Assembly (NCBI GenBank): GCA_012295275.1
Contig: CM022672.1
Location: forward strand, 6,931,593 to 6,993,592
Reading direction: 5' to 3'
Origin: Chrysomallon squamiferum
Taxonomy: Eukaryota; Mollusca; Gastropoda; Neomphalida; Peltospiridae
DNA: 62,000 nt
The translations under genes and the position numbers were made by a program. Every line of letters starts with the position of its first letter. Within the stretch, counting starts at the first letter, position 1. This document shows positions 37,677 through 52,200 of the stretch, piece after piece. The notes below the pieces were generated by a model. That model saw nothing but the letters and a program-made list of their open reading frames with translations, did not search any database and was not told where the DNA came from.

Positions 37677-38159
37677 AAAAATAAAGATGACAAAAGCAGA
37701 AACGGAATTAATATTTAACCCGGGTAATTCAAAATAAATAAATAAATGAAAATTACAAAGGGTATCGTAAACTGAATAATTATTCAAACACAAAAACCAA
37801 AAAAAAATCGTAAAATAAAAAATAAAAAGACACTGAGAGTAAAAAAAAAAACGGATATCCATGAAGGATTGGTATAAATATACATAGCTGTTTTTATCAG
37901 TTAAAACTAAATTCTAGTACAGTTCTTCGCACACCACCTACCCGCTCTCTCTCTGTTACCTGTTATAATCTTACCTGACGCGAAAACACCTACACACTCC
38001 TTTCAGCCTGGACTCGAGCAGAATGTCGTCATCCTGTTTTCAGTGATCACGTGATCAGACAGCTTGGTCAGCTCCTCAGCTTGTCTGCTTTTCTTCAACT
38101 TCTGAAACATTCCGCAGTCAAAAGCCATCACAGACTGAAACAAAACAAAACCTGGAACA

Positions 38160-39666
38160 TAAAATATAATTCAGTTACAGTTTTTATTTAATCTCATCTG
38201 ATGTAATATTCTCACTAATATCACTGAATATTCCAAGTGCATTCTGAAAACGGTTCTTGAGTGATCTCTGTTGGTGCCTGACATGGATGCATTCTTGCCT
38301 GTGCCTGAGGTTGAAACATTCCTTCCTGTGACTGAGGTGGCTGTATCCCTACCTATTTATTATTTTAAAAAAGCTTTGCTATAAAGCACCTAATATCACG
38401 TAGACTGTTGATATATCCTATTTTTAAATAAACTTATTGAAATTGTATAAAAGTAATTATAATATTTGGATGAAAAAGAGATTTTAAATATCCCTACCTG
38501 AAATAGCACCATTAGCCATCCTTTACATGATACGATTCAAGAGACTTGAGTCACAAGTGATAGATAGAAAGGAAGAAGCCTGACATTTTGCCATTCATTT
38601 GGAAAGGCTCATCTCTCAACATTCATCAGTTTTATTTGTAATCAAGAAAACTGAACATTTTTTTATTTTTAATTTCCAGAAAGAACGACTAGCAAGACAT
38701 TTTTGAGGTTGTAGATAGCTATTTTCTTTTTATAATTTGTGATGTGAATCATGCATAAGCATTTGAACAGATGAGCCTCGTCTATGGCAGGAAATGTAAA
38801 GATATGTATCAGCCTGGTCTCCAAAAAAGAATCTTGTTTTCACCCACTGTTTTCTGTACTGAGAGGCCGTCATTTCAAAATCGGTAGTTTTTGAGATCCA
38901 GAACGTGTTAGATGAGACAATTCAAATAGTTACCTTCATGAAAACTAGGTATTTTGTGTGTGCAATTTTGTAAACGTGTTCACTTTTATACCACATGTTT
39001 AGTTTTTAACTCCCCTCATGCGCACCAACTGAACGTAATGCTATGAGAGAATTATATCTAATATATAAATTTTATAGGGACGAGCATGTCACAGAAATAA
39101 ATATTTTAAAAATATATGGCTTTTTTTAGATAGTTTGTAACTGTTGATGCTGGAAAATAAACGGTTAGCAGATTTCTACACTCATACACCTCTCTTCATC
39201 ACATTCAGTAAACCTATATAATGATCAACTGCACCACTCTCAAGACTATTTACAAATATCTTGTAATAATAATTTATTACTGATAGCATCTTAGCTGCCT
39301 TAAATTACTTAACTTAAAACATTTTACTTCAGCTTAGTTCTGCTTTCCTGTTGTTCCCATAATTAATAATAAACATTTTTTTTTTTTAATGAGAAAAAAG
39401 AGAAAGAGAGAACGTCTTTCTGAGTAAAGAAATAAGACAGAACAATACCTATGAATCACATTTACCTGTGTAACTTTTAACTGATATTATTAATGAATAG
39501 TTTCAGAATTAGTTATCTCAAAAACAACATTCAGAATCGTTCCTTTAATGAACTATTTATATTCATGAAATGCATTTAATTTAGGGTGATGTATCATTTT
39601 TGTCAGTAGCAAAAGAACAAGATAACTGGATGAAAATTGTTTATAATGTGTAAACCTACATTGTTA

Positions 39667-39704
<38 letters not shown>

Positions 39705-40800
39705 TGAATTATTATCATAATAAGACATTGTAGCAAAATATTTATCAAAACATCTACTCAGAAATATTGATTTAAAACTGCAACAGTTCATGATTATCAA
39801 AATATCATATTAATATTCTTGTTAGGGAAATATACAGGTAGATCTTTAGTGGTTTGAAAAGCAATGTAAAATTCCACTTACGTTGTGTTTCAAACGTCTT
39901 ATCGACCCAAATTTATGAAAACGCAGAAAAAAGTTAAATTAATGAAACCGAAATTGAAAACTTTCTGCCGTCTCTTCTTGGTAAACGTATGAATAATCAT
40001 CGTTTTCCAGGAAAAGACGTTTTTTATTGAATAAAAACAATTCACGTGATTTCTTAGACATTCTGTTGATATTTAGCTGTATGACCAGCGATTTTCGTAA
40101 AGTTTGTATAGAAATTATTTTAACAAATAAATATCAAAGGCAATAAATGCACATTTGATAAACTGTGAGGTACGCTGAACAAGTACTGGTTCTTCAAATA
40201 CAGATTCATACTAAATAAATTTGTTTTGAAACGCAGTTATTTATTTTCAAATTTACAATATGTATTTACGGCCACCGAAACGTCACCGACATGTAACAAA
40301 TTAAGCCAACAAAATTCTCAAATTCTGCATCCATTAACACGAAACATTACTGACACCGACGCGAAATGCAGTTTCGATCCATGTAGCGATTTGTTTCATG
40401 TCGGATGCATTTCATCTCTTGAAATAAATGGCATTGCCTGTGTAAACCCACGTAAATATTCACTTATCGCCAGATTTTGACAAGATCTCTGGTCTATAGA
40501 AAAACATTTAATCAGCGAAAAAAAAACAGTGAATAAAATTAAAACGGCAGCGTGGAAATACAACGAAAAGGCGCAGTATTGCTGTTTCTTTCCGTTACAG
40601 TGATTTCACACCTTTTTCGTGTCGGAATTCATTTTCAGTATATTCGAAATGGCAGTACCAGGCGCCTTAAAAGGACCGACTTGCGTGTTTTCTGGGGAAA
40701 ACCGTTGAGACAACTGAAACAGTCTAAAAAGGAGACAGATATAAAAAATCAGAATAATAATTTCACTCTTTGGTTGAAAAGATTGGAGCCATTGTCTCCT
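38160..40800. other. Intergenic DNA, no gene seen
   Basis: There are two imperfect copies of a TGCCTG...GAGG...TTCCT motif near 38275-38345, an ATT tract near 39670-39705, and a region at about 40270-40600 that is distantly similar to 58960-59250. The longest ORF (40226-40480, 84 codons) has no family resemblance that I can see. Confidence 0.55.
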
Positions 40801-43800
40801 ATTTGTTTTTGATTTTATACTGTCGGATATATTATAAGCACTTTTCCTTAGAGTAAAGTACACATCAGAATATATTAAGTCAGCTATTGCTCACTGTTAC
40901 TATTAGGAAATAATCTAAAGGGTGCAACTAGGAGAATCGATCCTATTTATCGACTATATTGTGTTAATTATATACATTCTTACAGCATAATGTTGTAGAG
41001 ATATCAAACACAGGTGAATTCAAATATTTCCTATTTATTTTTCATTTATACCAATTCACTATTAATATATAACTGATAAACAGAACAAGAACATTAATGC
41101 TTTTACTGTATTTATTTAATCAAACTACGAATCAATCAGTACAAGTATGTATATGTTAGATAACACTGGATATTAATGATAAATATCAACAGCTAAAGTA
41201 AATATATTATAAAACTGACTGCTGAACATGTATTCAATTAAATATACATTAATTAATTCACTGTAAATGAACAAAAATATAATATACTTAATACTTATTA
41301 GATCAGTGTTAGGAAATCCCACCAAATTCACAATAATTTTGCAATTAGTCTTAAATGATATTTGCTGAATAAACGTTTAATTACTTTTTCATTAAAGTTT
41401 TAACAGTTTCTCGTTTGAGCTAAGAGCATACTGCTCAGAGAGCCTCTCGTGTATTAAACATAGCCCACTTTATTAACAGTTAATGGTCATCTCTCTCCTC
41501 TGGACAAACACAACATCTGTGTTAATTTTAGTTAAACAGTCAGTTACTACTGATAGTTTTATGGTTAATTCTGTCATTACTAAAAGTTAAGGGTTTCAAG
41601 TCAAATATCTGCCAAATGTTCCTGCGAAGCCAGACGAATACCCATCGCCCTGAACAGACCAAGCCGCCACTGAGCTTTGGTTGCTGCCACCGATCTCTAT
41701 TGTTACATATTTCTTATGTTTTTCCATAATTTAATTACATCTAACGGAATATTTTTTATTTTTTTTAAAGTAATAATACATTTATTATTATTTGTGAATT
41801 TATGAATTTTATAAATAATCATAAAATTTATATTATTATTTATCCAGATTAGTTTATTAAAATTGGTAAACTCATCTCAATCATTTTAAAAAAGAAGAAA
41901 CGTAACATACACTTTGAAAATGCCAGATTTATGAATAAACATGAAATATATAAACAGGAATAACAATAAAATTAATAACTGATATGTATTAATATTAAAT
42001 AGTAGCTATTTCCAGTGCACAAGAAAAACATGGGTGAAGATTGAAAAACTTAAGAAATTAATAAAAATAGGAAAATATAAATGTACAAGTGGACTGTTTT
42101 AATTGCGTATTTAATTATTACGTTGTTGTTTTCTTTGTTCTTATATTGTACAAGTTTTGCACATTTCTGTCTAGTTAAAAACAGATATCCAGTTCATTAT
42201 ATATAAAGAACTAAAAGCCAGTGGAATCATAAATTCCACAAAACAAACACCTATTTAAGACATAGTTACATATACCATTAAATATCATTATTTTGTAAAC
42301 ATAATTTATTTAATACATTTTAACGTACATTTTTACTTGCTTATAATATAATAAGCAGCATGTATCTATGAAGAGTTTGTGAATTTTGTACTAGGAGAAT
42401 CTATCCTACGTCTAGATTATACTGAGTTTATTATCTACATTTTTACAGCATAATGTTGTACAGATATCAAAGTACAGGTGAATTTAAATATTTTCTATAT
42501 ACTTTCCATTTATAACCATTCACAATTTATTTATGAACTCATAAACAGAACAAGAACATTAATGTTGTTACTGTATTTATTTAATCAAACTACAAGCAAT
42601 CAGTACAAGTATGTATACTGTTAGAAAACACAGGATATTAATCATAAATATCAGCAGCTAAAGTAAGTATACATTAATATACATCAATAAATTTACTGTA
42701 ATAGAAAAAAAAAGTAATAAATTTAATATTTATTATGTCAGTGTCCGGCAACGTTTTTTTGTGCTTTGGCCTTTTTTAAAATTCTGAAGTTGGAATGCCC
42801 ACCAAATTCACAATAATTTTAGAATTAAACATAAATGATATTTACTGAATAAACGTTTAACTGATTATTCATTAAAGTTAAGGTTTTAACAGTTTCTACT
42901 GCTCACTGAGCCTCTCGTGTATTTAACATAGCCCACTTTATTAAAAGTTAATGGTTTTCTACTGATCGCTTTCTCCTCTCTGTTAATTTCAGTTATATAA
43001 TCAGTTACTACTAATGGTTTCATGGCTAGTTGTGTCATTACTAAAAGTCAAGTCAAATATCTACCAATTGTTCCAGCGAAGCACGATGGAGACCCATGCC
43101 CCCAACAGACCAAAACCTCACCGAGCCCTCGTTGCCAACCACCGATCTATAGTGTTACATATTTCTTATTTGCGTCTAAAAATGACCTTTTTGTTTTCAT
43201 AAACAACGTTAAAAATATTAACAATATCTCGTCTTTGTTACAAGTTAAACACATTTTATTGACTTTGCAAGAAATACAATGAACTGGTTTAAATAATTCT
43301 GTGTAGATATTTTGCTTCTCGATAAAAAATAAATAAATAAATACCAAGCTGTTTGTATGTGAAATATATGTATATTAGTTATCAAATAAACAATATTAAA
43401 TAAAATATTAAACCATAAGTTAATTACTTGTAACTGATTTTTTTAAAGTAATAATACATTTATTATTATTTGTAACATATTAAATTTATGTATTTTATAA
43501 GTAATCATAAAATTTTAAAATGATTTATCCAAATTAGATTACCAAAATCAGTAAACCTATCTCAGTCATTTAAAAAAAAAAAAAAAAAAAAAAAACATAA
43601 CGTACCATTTGTAAATACCAGATTTATAAATATGAAATATATAAGCATAGGAATAACTATAAAAATAATAACTAATAGTAGCTATTTCCAGTGCACAACA
43701 AAAGAATGGATGAAGATTAAAAAAAATTAAGAAATCAATAAAAGTAGACAAAAAAGTATGTTTTAATTGTGTATTTAATTATTACGTTTTTGTTTTTCTT

Positions 43801-44995
43801 TGTTCTTATATTGTACAAGTTTGGCACATTTCTATCTAGTCAAAAACAGATATCCAGTTGATCATACATAAAGAGCCAAAAGACAGTGGAATCATAAATT
43901 CTACAAAAGAGACACCTATTTAAAACATAGCTAACATATACCATTAAATATCATTATTTTGTAAACATAATGTTTATTTAATAATTTTTATTTGCTTATA
44001 ATATATCCATGAAGAGTCTGTCAATTTTCAAAAATGTTTGAGGCTATGAAAACAAAACAAAAAATACTGAAATAAATAATAACACACACACACATATATA
44101 TGTATGTAGGTGTGTGTTTGTATATATATAATAGCAATAAGAAACTAAAAAATAATAAAATAAAATAAAATAAAATAAAATAAAACAGTACTAGATTGCA
44201 AGTTACTGAAAACTATTATGAACAATACACTTTGACAAACATTTGTACCTGTTTATCTGATAAATATATTTAAAATAACAAATTAAAAATGTATTGTTAA
44301 TTTCATGAAGATTTAGAATACAAATAAAACCAATAATAATTGATAACTATCTAACTCTTTTATAAAAAATAAAAAAATTATAAAATACATCAAATTATTT
44401 TGTAAATCAGCTGTTAGCCACTGGTAAGATTGGGAAAACATGTAAAGAAAGGAACTTGGAAAATTGATCCTGTATCTAAACTATATTGTGCATAAAAATT
44501 GTTATTTATTCTTGTAGAGTGTAATTTCAAAAATAAAGAGAAGTAATTGTTAGTGACCTGTATAGGAAACTTACACACAAAAAGCAAGATTAATACACTA
44601 CAACACCCAAAAACCTCCACCAAAACATTAACATCAATATCAAAACTAATAATAACAATAATAACAATAAAGCAATTTACCAACAGAAACATAAATATAA
44701 ATAATAATAATACAGAAATCTGTCCAGGAAAAATTATAATAAAAACAATAGTGTTAACAAATAGTATTCAAATAATAGTAATAAAGAAATTTAGCCAACA
44801 AAAATTATTAATATTAGTAAAAATAAAATTTCCCTGGTGAATATATAAATAACAATGATTAATAAATAAATTTTAAATAATAATAATAATAAATTTTAAA
44901 CAATAATAATAATCATAATAATAATAATAATAATTGTCCAGCAAAATTTTAAATAAACATGTAAAAAGAAATTTACAAAACAAAACAAGAATATA

Positions 44996-45034
<39 letters not shown>

Positions 45035-45110
45035 GAAATTTGTTCAGGAATATTATAATAAAAAGAAACCCATAAAAATAAATTTAGTAAACTATGGAAT
45101 AAAATAAAAT

Positions 45111-45153
<43 letters not shown>

Positions 45154-46249
45154 CATATAAATGTATCAAACTTTGTTTTATCTCACAATTGAACAATTTT
45201 TTTTTATTTCATTGAAAATGTGTTGGTATTTACAATATTCTTAAGATCACTAAAATCTTTTAAAAACCAAGTTTTCAAAACAAATACAAGTTTTGTGTCA
45301 TTGCATTGTAATACAGATTATACTGTAAATTGTTATTAATGATAAAACAGTTCTAACAAATTCTATAAATATAAAATCATGGTAATCACTTAAGAATAAG
45401 AAACTTTATTTTGTTTATGGCTGTTTCTCTTGTCAGTGTGACCTATATTCTAACTGTATATATTACTTTGTAGACTTAGTAATAATGATTTAGTTTTTTC
45501 CACAAAACTGACAGAAATAAAATTTATTTATCAGAAAAAAAAAAATTTCAAGTTAATAACATTCCAAATGATTTGACACCATTTTAGCTGGTCAGTGATA
45601 ATTTTTATTTCACTTCACTGAAGTTAATTTCTTTGTAACAATGATTGTGGCTTTTAATTAAGTTTGAAAATTTCAAATCAAATTTATTATTATTATTATT
45701 GTTATTACTATTATTAACTTTAATCTTCTGAACATACTGATTTCAGTTTGTTTGTCAGTATTGTGGTAGACCAACTTGTCACATTTACATATAAACTTTA
45801 CTTTTAAATTTTTTATTTCAATAAACCAAATGATAATTGAAATAGAAAAAGTACTTGAATCACACACACACACACACACACACACACTCTAACTTAACAA
45901 TCAAGTTAAAATCCAGATAAAAGTATTACTGGCTGAAAACTCTTCATTTTATACAGAGCTATTCAGAGAGTGAATGTTATCAGGTAATCAGGGTAAGCTT
46001 GAGTGTCATTGAAAATGATGAACATTCCAGGGTTAGCAACATTATCAACGACAGAATCATACAAGAGAGCTTGATTTGATGATTTCACTGGTGGAACACG
46101 CATTCCTCTTTGTCCTTTAGTAAAATCACCAGTAAGAACTGAGGCATAGTACATGTGTTTATGACCTTGTGAATCTGGTTGTGAATATGTGTTATGTGCA
46201 GAATAACTTGCATTAACAGCAAAATATACTCCATCTCCATGTACAGTAG
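40800..46249. repeat. Segmental duplication, right copy, with internal tandem unit
   Basis: This copy matches 24140-27200 and contains the true PARP last exon. Its flank is itself repeated: about 40960-42400 and about 42420-44040 are two units of 1.45-1.6 kb. Both carry AACAGAACAAGAACATTAAT, CAGTTACTACT, GTTACATATTTCTTAT, TAGCTATTTCCAGTGCACAA, TGTTCTTATATTGTACAAGT and CAGATATCCAGTT in the same order. Confidence 0.82.
42739..43145. mobile_element. Inserted block in the duplicated flank (hAT-like ends possible)
   Basis: Relative to the left copy (around 24560), the tandem units of the right copy carry extra GC-richer sequence, also seen at about 41304-41695. In the second unit it starts CAGTGTCCGGCAACG and the inner part ends CGTTGCCAACCACCG. 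These ends are roughly inverted and resemble hAT termini. I see no 8-bp target duplication, and the extra sequence runs on past 43145 to about 43375, so the element call is weak. Confidence 0.35.
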
Positions 46250-49200
46250 CTAAACAAATAAAAAAGAATAAGAAAGTTATGTTTAAATTATTAAAATATA
46301 TCCTTAATAAATATTAAGAAGATAATGTTCCAATTATTTTAATAATTTAATGAAGTGATTTCTAATGTTTATTTTAAAGAATTAGGCTATAGTTTTATCT
46401 GCTCATTTCTTTTATTATTCTCCACTACATAGCAGTTTATTATTATACATGGCTGCTATATATTACTAATATCTGGCAGATGTTATTTTACTAACCATTT
46501 TTGCCACAGTAACTTCTGTTGAATCCATGGGTATTCAGAGAAACAATAGCATCAGAACTTGTCCCATGCCACAGTTTTGTTTCAGCAGGTTTACTGCTTT
46601 GTTTAGTTATCTGCCCTTTCTTAGCTACATACTGCTGATATAGCGTTTTATTCTGTATTCTTTCAATCTGAAATAACAAAAAAGAAATATCAGATAAATA
46701 AAAGATGTGATCATGCAAACATTAACATCACAATCATTTTTATTTAAAAATACTTGATATTATCTAAAATTACATATAATTTTTAATTATATTTCTTATT
46801 AATGCATTTTTTTTTTTTAAAGATATAATCTGTTATTTTAAGTTTTATAATTTTGAAAGGATAGAGAGAAAAAACCTTAATTATTTTTGCTGTTTGTTGT
46901 TGAACTGAGTTTAAAAATTTCTGTGAAACACTCTGATAGTCAGCATCAGAAGTCTGCAGAGTGACCACTTTCAAGTCTTCATCTTCTCCCATTGGTGTCC
47001 AGTGACTTGGTGCTTCAAAAGCAGAAACTGATTTGGAAAGAAAAACAAAATTGTATTTTTTAATTCACATTTTAATCTGTTGAAAAAAATAGGTATGAAC
47101 AAATTATATTGCTGTTTATTTTATTTTATTTTTTCATTGTTTTGTCAATTAGTGGCTAAAATATGTTGTTAATATTACAGTAGTTTTTATGATCTCAGCA
47201 GTGGAGTCCTTCTTATCCATGAAAACTATTTTGTGGAATATTTATTGAAAAGCTTTTTGCATTTCATCTTTCCTGTTCTATTTTCTCATTTTGTCATAAA
47301 ACTTGTATCCTTCTATATACATTTCATTAAAACTTTTTTATCATTGTCCTAATTAAAGTGCAAGATACTTCAGGATCAGATGCAAAATCTTTCTCTGTGC
47401 CTCCTCCACATTCTATTAGGTAAATCTGTTTTAATCAACAACTAACAACCTTTCCTTTCAGTGGATCCAGTACTTTCAATCTTTTAAAATCACTCTGTAC
47501 ATTGCTGATGTATCTCACTTCTTTCTGACAAATTCATGTAAGATTGTTTCACCAGGCGACATTTTCTTAGTGAAACAAGTTACAGATAAGTCCTTATCTG
47601 TGTATATCTTGATATGAAGAAAGCCAAGACTAAAATGGTAAAACTAATTTTTTCAAGTCCCACTTGTTTTGTCTCTTTACATCTCTGGCAGAGGACACTT
47701 GATTGATAGTTGTCCAAAGAGGTGAAACAGATGATCTGTGATTTTTTATATCCAATTTTGATTTTCTTTTTTTTTTGTTTTGGATGCAGAGATAGAAACA
47801 TATTTTGGACAATAATTTATCCATCTTCAATTTTAGAAAAGTTTAAAACTTTTGTTTTGAGATATGAGGCTTTAAAATTCACTGGGTTTTTGTTTTTGTT
47901 TTTTTGTTTATTTGTTCCTCACATGACATAATGTATTTGGATATAATAGAAAAAATAAACAAAGGATATTTAGATAATTTATTCTGTCCAGTAATGAGGT
48001 ACTGACAATGCAAACAAATTAAAACCTATCATCAAGTTATAAAACTGTTATTAAAACAAATGACTATTCATTCAGTTCTTCAAATTTCTATCATAAATAA
48101 TAAATATTTTACAAATAAGTATTTAAAACAAATACTAATAAATGATACCTTTCATAAGATCCTTGCGGACAACTTTGACTGTATCACTTCTATCATTTTC
48201 GGGATATTCTTCCATAGTATTAAAGTCAATGATGTATTTCTGCCCTTCTGCTTCCAGAGTGACAGACTTTTGTTTTTCTCTATAAGCTTTCTCTATTACT
48301 CCATTTACATTCTTATCATACTCCACTTGTTTTGTTTGGCCTTGTTGATCCACTTCAGTATAATACCACTGAACCATATTGGAAAGGATTTTAGCCTTGT
48401 CTTGTTCTGATTCTAAATGATCAAACTCTCTGAGAAGTTTCTGAACTACTTCATAAGCATTGTACACATCCATTTGTAGTCCCTCAATTGTAATCATATC
48501 TTGCTTTTCATTGAATATTAATTTGACTGAAAATTGATCTTGAAGATCAAGTATTTTCTTCATCTGCCAGAAAAAACAAAACAAAAAAATCCAAAATGAT
48601 ACATTATAAACATTTTAATGTAGATAATTAAACAGGCAAGTATGGTCTACAAAAGCATTCTTTTAGAAGTTACATATTTGTAACAATCAGCTGTTGTTTA
48701 TTAAACAACAACTCAGTCGAATGGTGATGTAAAAAGTGGCTTGCAGCAAATACTCTTGAAACAGTTTCACACTGTGTGGTACTTTCTACCTGAAGATTCT
48801 AAAAATATTGTGAACATGAATTTCCTATCAAATTCCAAACAAAATTGTACCTTCAAATGTTGTAAACTTTTATCTGTAACAACTTTCTTGATGATTTCTT
48901 CACCAAAGTAACTTTCAACTGCCTGAATGGATGCATCAATAGAAAACAAGTTATCAGAGAAGTAATGAAGTTGCATCTCAGAGCTGTAATCTTCATTCTG
49001 TGGGTTGGAGCCATTGCTGAATAACTCTATGATAAAAAGAGTTTTTCAATAATTATTGAAACGTACATAACTTATTGTTACCTTTTCCAGAAACTCCTGC
49101 TATTTCTAAATAATATTTTGTCTTGAATTTACCAACAGAAGTTATTGGTATAAAACTATTAAGTAATTTGTATTTAAATATGTTGACACCAGCTACTGGA

Positions 49201-52200
49201 GTAAAAAAAAAAAGGTAACTAATTTTTAATTATCTACATAAACAACAGTTAAAACATAATTGTAGGTGCTTTGAGGAAATGCTAAATTACTGCATTCAGG
49301 TATTTAATGATAGTTACATTTAAATAAGTCACTAAGTCCTCTTTACTCAAAACATGATTTTCACCTTTATATCAGTGAGAACTATAATAGAGTTTGGTAT
49401 TTCATATTTCACTCTGGTCTGAAGAAACATTATTCACCTGAAACTCTGTCTGATATACGAGAAAATAATCCTTTCTGGGCAGCTGCTTTGTTAACTGTTT
49501 CAGTAAATGATTTAAACATGTCAGCTTGGAAAATAATAATTCTGACATCAGTGATTTCAGAGCTGTCATAGTCTTTTATAGCAGAAACAAATGCTGCAGC
49601 TACATCTTCAGATGAAGAACGACCAATGCCTGTAAGTGAAGAAATGATAAATCATATTAATTACTTCCCTGTAGAGAAAGCAATGAAACTGATGTGTGAG
49701 ATGTTTGTTTCTCATATTAAGAGTAAGATCTTTGTCTTTCCTTGTGTCTTTCATCATGTTAAAGCTGTTTGAAATTAGTTGTGTCTGGTGAGTTTGGTTA
49801 TCTTGATTATTTCTTTAGAAGCTGAATGTAGGGTCATTTATAAAGTGATCAGAAATGAATTAAATCCATTTGTATCATAAAAAAAAAAAAATATAGCAAA
49901 TAATATTTTGAGAAATCATGACAAAGTTCAATTATAAGTTTATTTTATAAAAACAATTAATCCTACCTGTTCCAAGTGCTGGAAATGCTATTGATGATAC
50001 ACCTGGAATATGTTCAGCTTCTGATAAACATGAAGAAATAATTTTTTTCCAGTTTTCACTGAAGTGGTCTTTGTCAGTGTGTATAATAGCTTTACACTGA
50101 AGACCCTCAGCAATAGTAGAAACAATACCTTTCTTTTCCATCTTTCTCACTAAAAACAAAATAATGCTTTTTACTAATACACATATGCTGAGAAATAAAC
50201 TAATAAAAGGTGAAAGTTTAAAAAATTTTAAAATACATATTTTGAATATTCATAAAATGCCATCATTAATGGATAGTTATATGAGACAGAAATTTATAAA
50301 TAATATAGGTATTTTATTCAGTTTAAATGTAGTTCATCAAGAGTGATGTAAGGGTAACACCAACCAGTGCTTTTTTTAATCACTGAAGTCACAGAATATT
50401 CATCTACTTCTCAGCAAACAAAAATTGGTTTTGTGTATTATTTGTATTGATCATATAACCATAACTGTTATGTTAAAACTAAAATGTAAAGGCATATACA
50501 TTAATCTAATTTCACCAGTTTATAAAGAATATCAATAAATCTATTTTTATTTTGTATTTATTTTGCTTCTGCACTGATCTTTATCTTGGTATTTTGAATC
50601 ATAAAATGAAATTTCTAAATTTTAAGAATAAATTGTGATATTCTGATGTAGATGAAATTTGTTTCAAAATTTAAATGGTAGCCATACTGTAATTGTTACT
50701 AAGCATTTTTAAAAGGTTTGTCACTCACTAAATGAAAGATCTGCTTACATTTTTGTTTGCATTCATCCTCAAGTCTCCTGCCACATTGTTTGGCTATAGC
50801 TTGGGACACTCCACCTTTTGTGAATTAAATATCAAAAGTATTATTTAAAAAAATATATTTTTATAAGTTTTAAGTAATTCAAAAAATAATACTGCAGCAA
50901 TACAGAGAAATTCGGAACTATATGTTTTTAACAAAAAAACACAAGGTTATGCTAATATTTCGGTCATTCTTTTTTATTTAGTTTTATAATGTTAGCATTA
51001 TATATTGGTCCTTTATTAAAATGGGGATTACTGTAATTTAATGCTAAAATGATTTAATAATTTTCAAGTGCAAATATTAAATAATGCTTTTTTGGGGGGG
51101 ATTTCAGTAAACACTGTCTGTCAGTCAATAATTCATGAATAATAATCATGGTTTAGACAGAAACATTTAGAAAAGAAATACTGGATCTAACTTTGGACTT
51201 GACTTATAATTCACATTACCATCCATCTGTATTCATCAAATGTTGTAAAGATTGTTTTAAAAGTCATTTCTATTTATGGTGTTATTTGTATCAATTCAAT
51301 AATCTTGACAATATTAATGATTGAATCAGTTATGACCTTGAGAAAAAATGACAATGTGAACAATACAAAGCAATCAAATTTATCTGACATAAAGTTGCAA
51401 GTATTTCTTATCATGCTGAGTAATAGACATTACTTAGTTTTTTTCAGGATAACAATGGTAATTTCATTTTTCCATCCTTGCAGAATACAGCACTATCATT
51501 TATTGTTTCTAATATTTTTTTTTCTTCTAACCCTTAATTACTGTGACCAAAATACAAGATAAAAAGGATCATTGTTTTTATAATAATACCACTTTAATCT
51601 TAAAACCAATAGGATTAGTACTTTTCTCATCAAATACATATCTACAGTACCCAGTTTGCATTATTTATCATAAAATCTAAACTGATGATGTCATAAAAAC
51701 AGCTAGCTGTTTCTGCTATCTTATTGAAAATAACAAAAACATAATAATTAACGGTGCTATTGTATACACTGATGTCAAATGTTACTCTTGGACAGCTCAG
51801 GTGAATGTTTTATTCACTTAGAAGCAACAATGGTCATACCAAGATTTGATTTCTGTTTGAACTGATGTCCAATTATCTTCCTTAAACTTGATTTTAGAAA
51901 TTTAAGGAGGGCTAGATTATTAATTGTAAATTATCTACAAAATGTTAATGAATCATTTCTTTAGTGGTAGTGAATGGAGGCATAAGTTTTGAAACAGGGT
52001 TTTTGACAGAAACGTTTTAATTATTTTAGTTAAAGTTATTGATGTTTTGGTGTGTTTTTGACCAGCAGTATCTAAATAATATCCAAAACTAAGAAACAAA
52101 GAAACAAAAGACAAGCAAGAGACAAATTTTGCAACCAAACAGGGAATATTAACCCAAATATTGCAATTCTTGTAAGCTAAAGTTATAACTCAAAACAGAT

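Noticed and set aside
37980-38150. Possible first exon of the GAD-like gene (MAFDCGMFQKLKKSRQAEEL).
   Set aside because: It has a good donor, but no reading frame leads in phase to the 37369 exon without a stop, and the protein is not GAD-like. Mentioned only as a possibility.
40226-40480. 84-codon plus-strand ORF with several Cys residues.
   Set aside because: No family resemblance, no splice context, and it overlaps a region that looks like a dispersed repeat.
47580-48410. ORFs in the intron between the WWE exon and the PARP exon, and plus-strand ORFs over exon 12.
   Set aside because: They lie in an intron or opposite a confirmed exon and have no domain.
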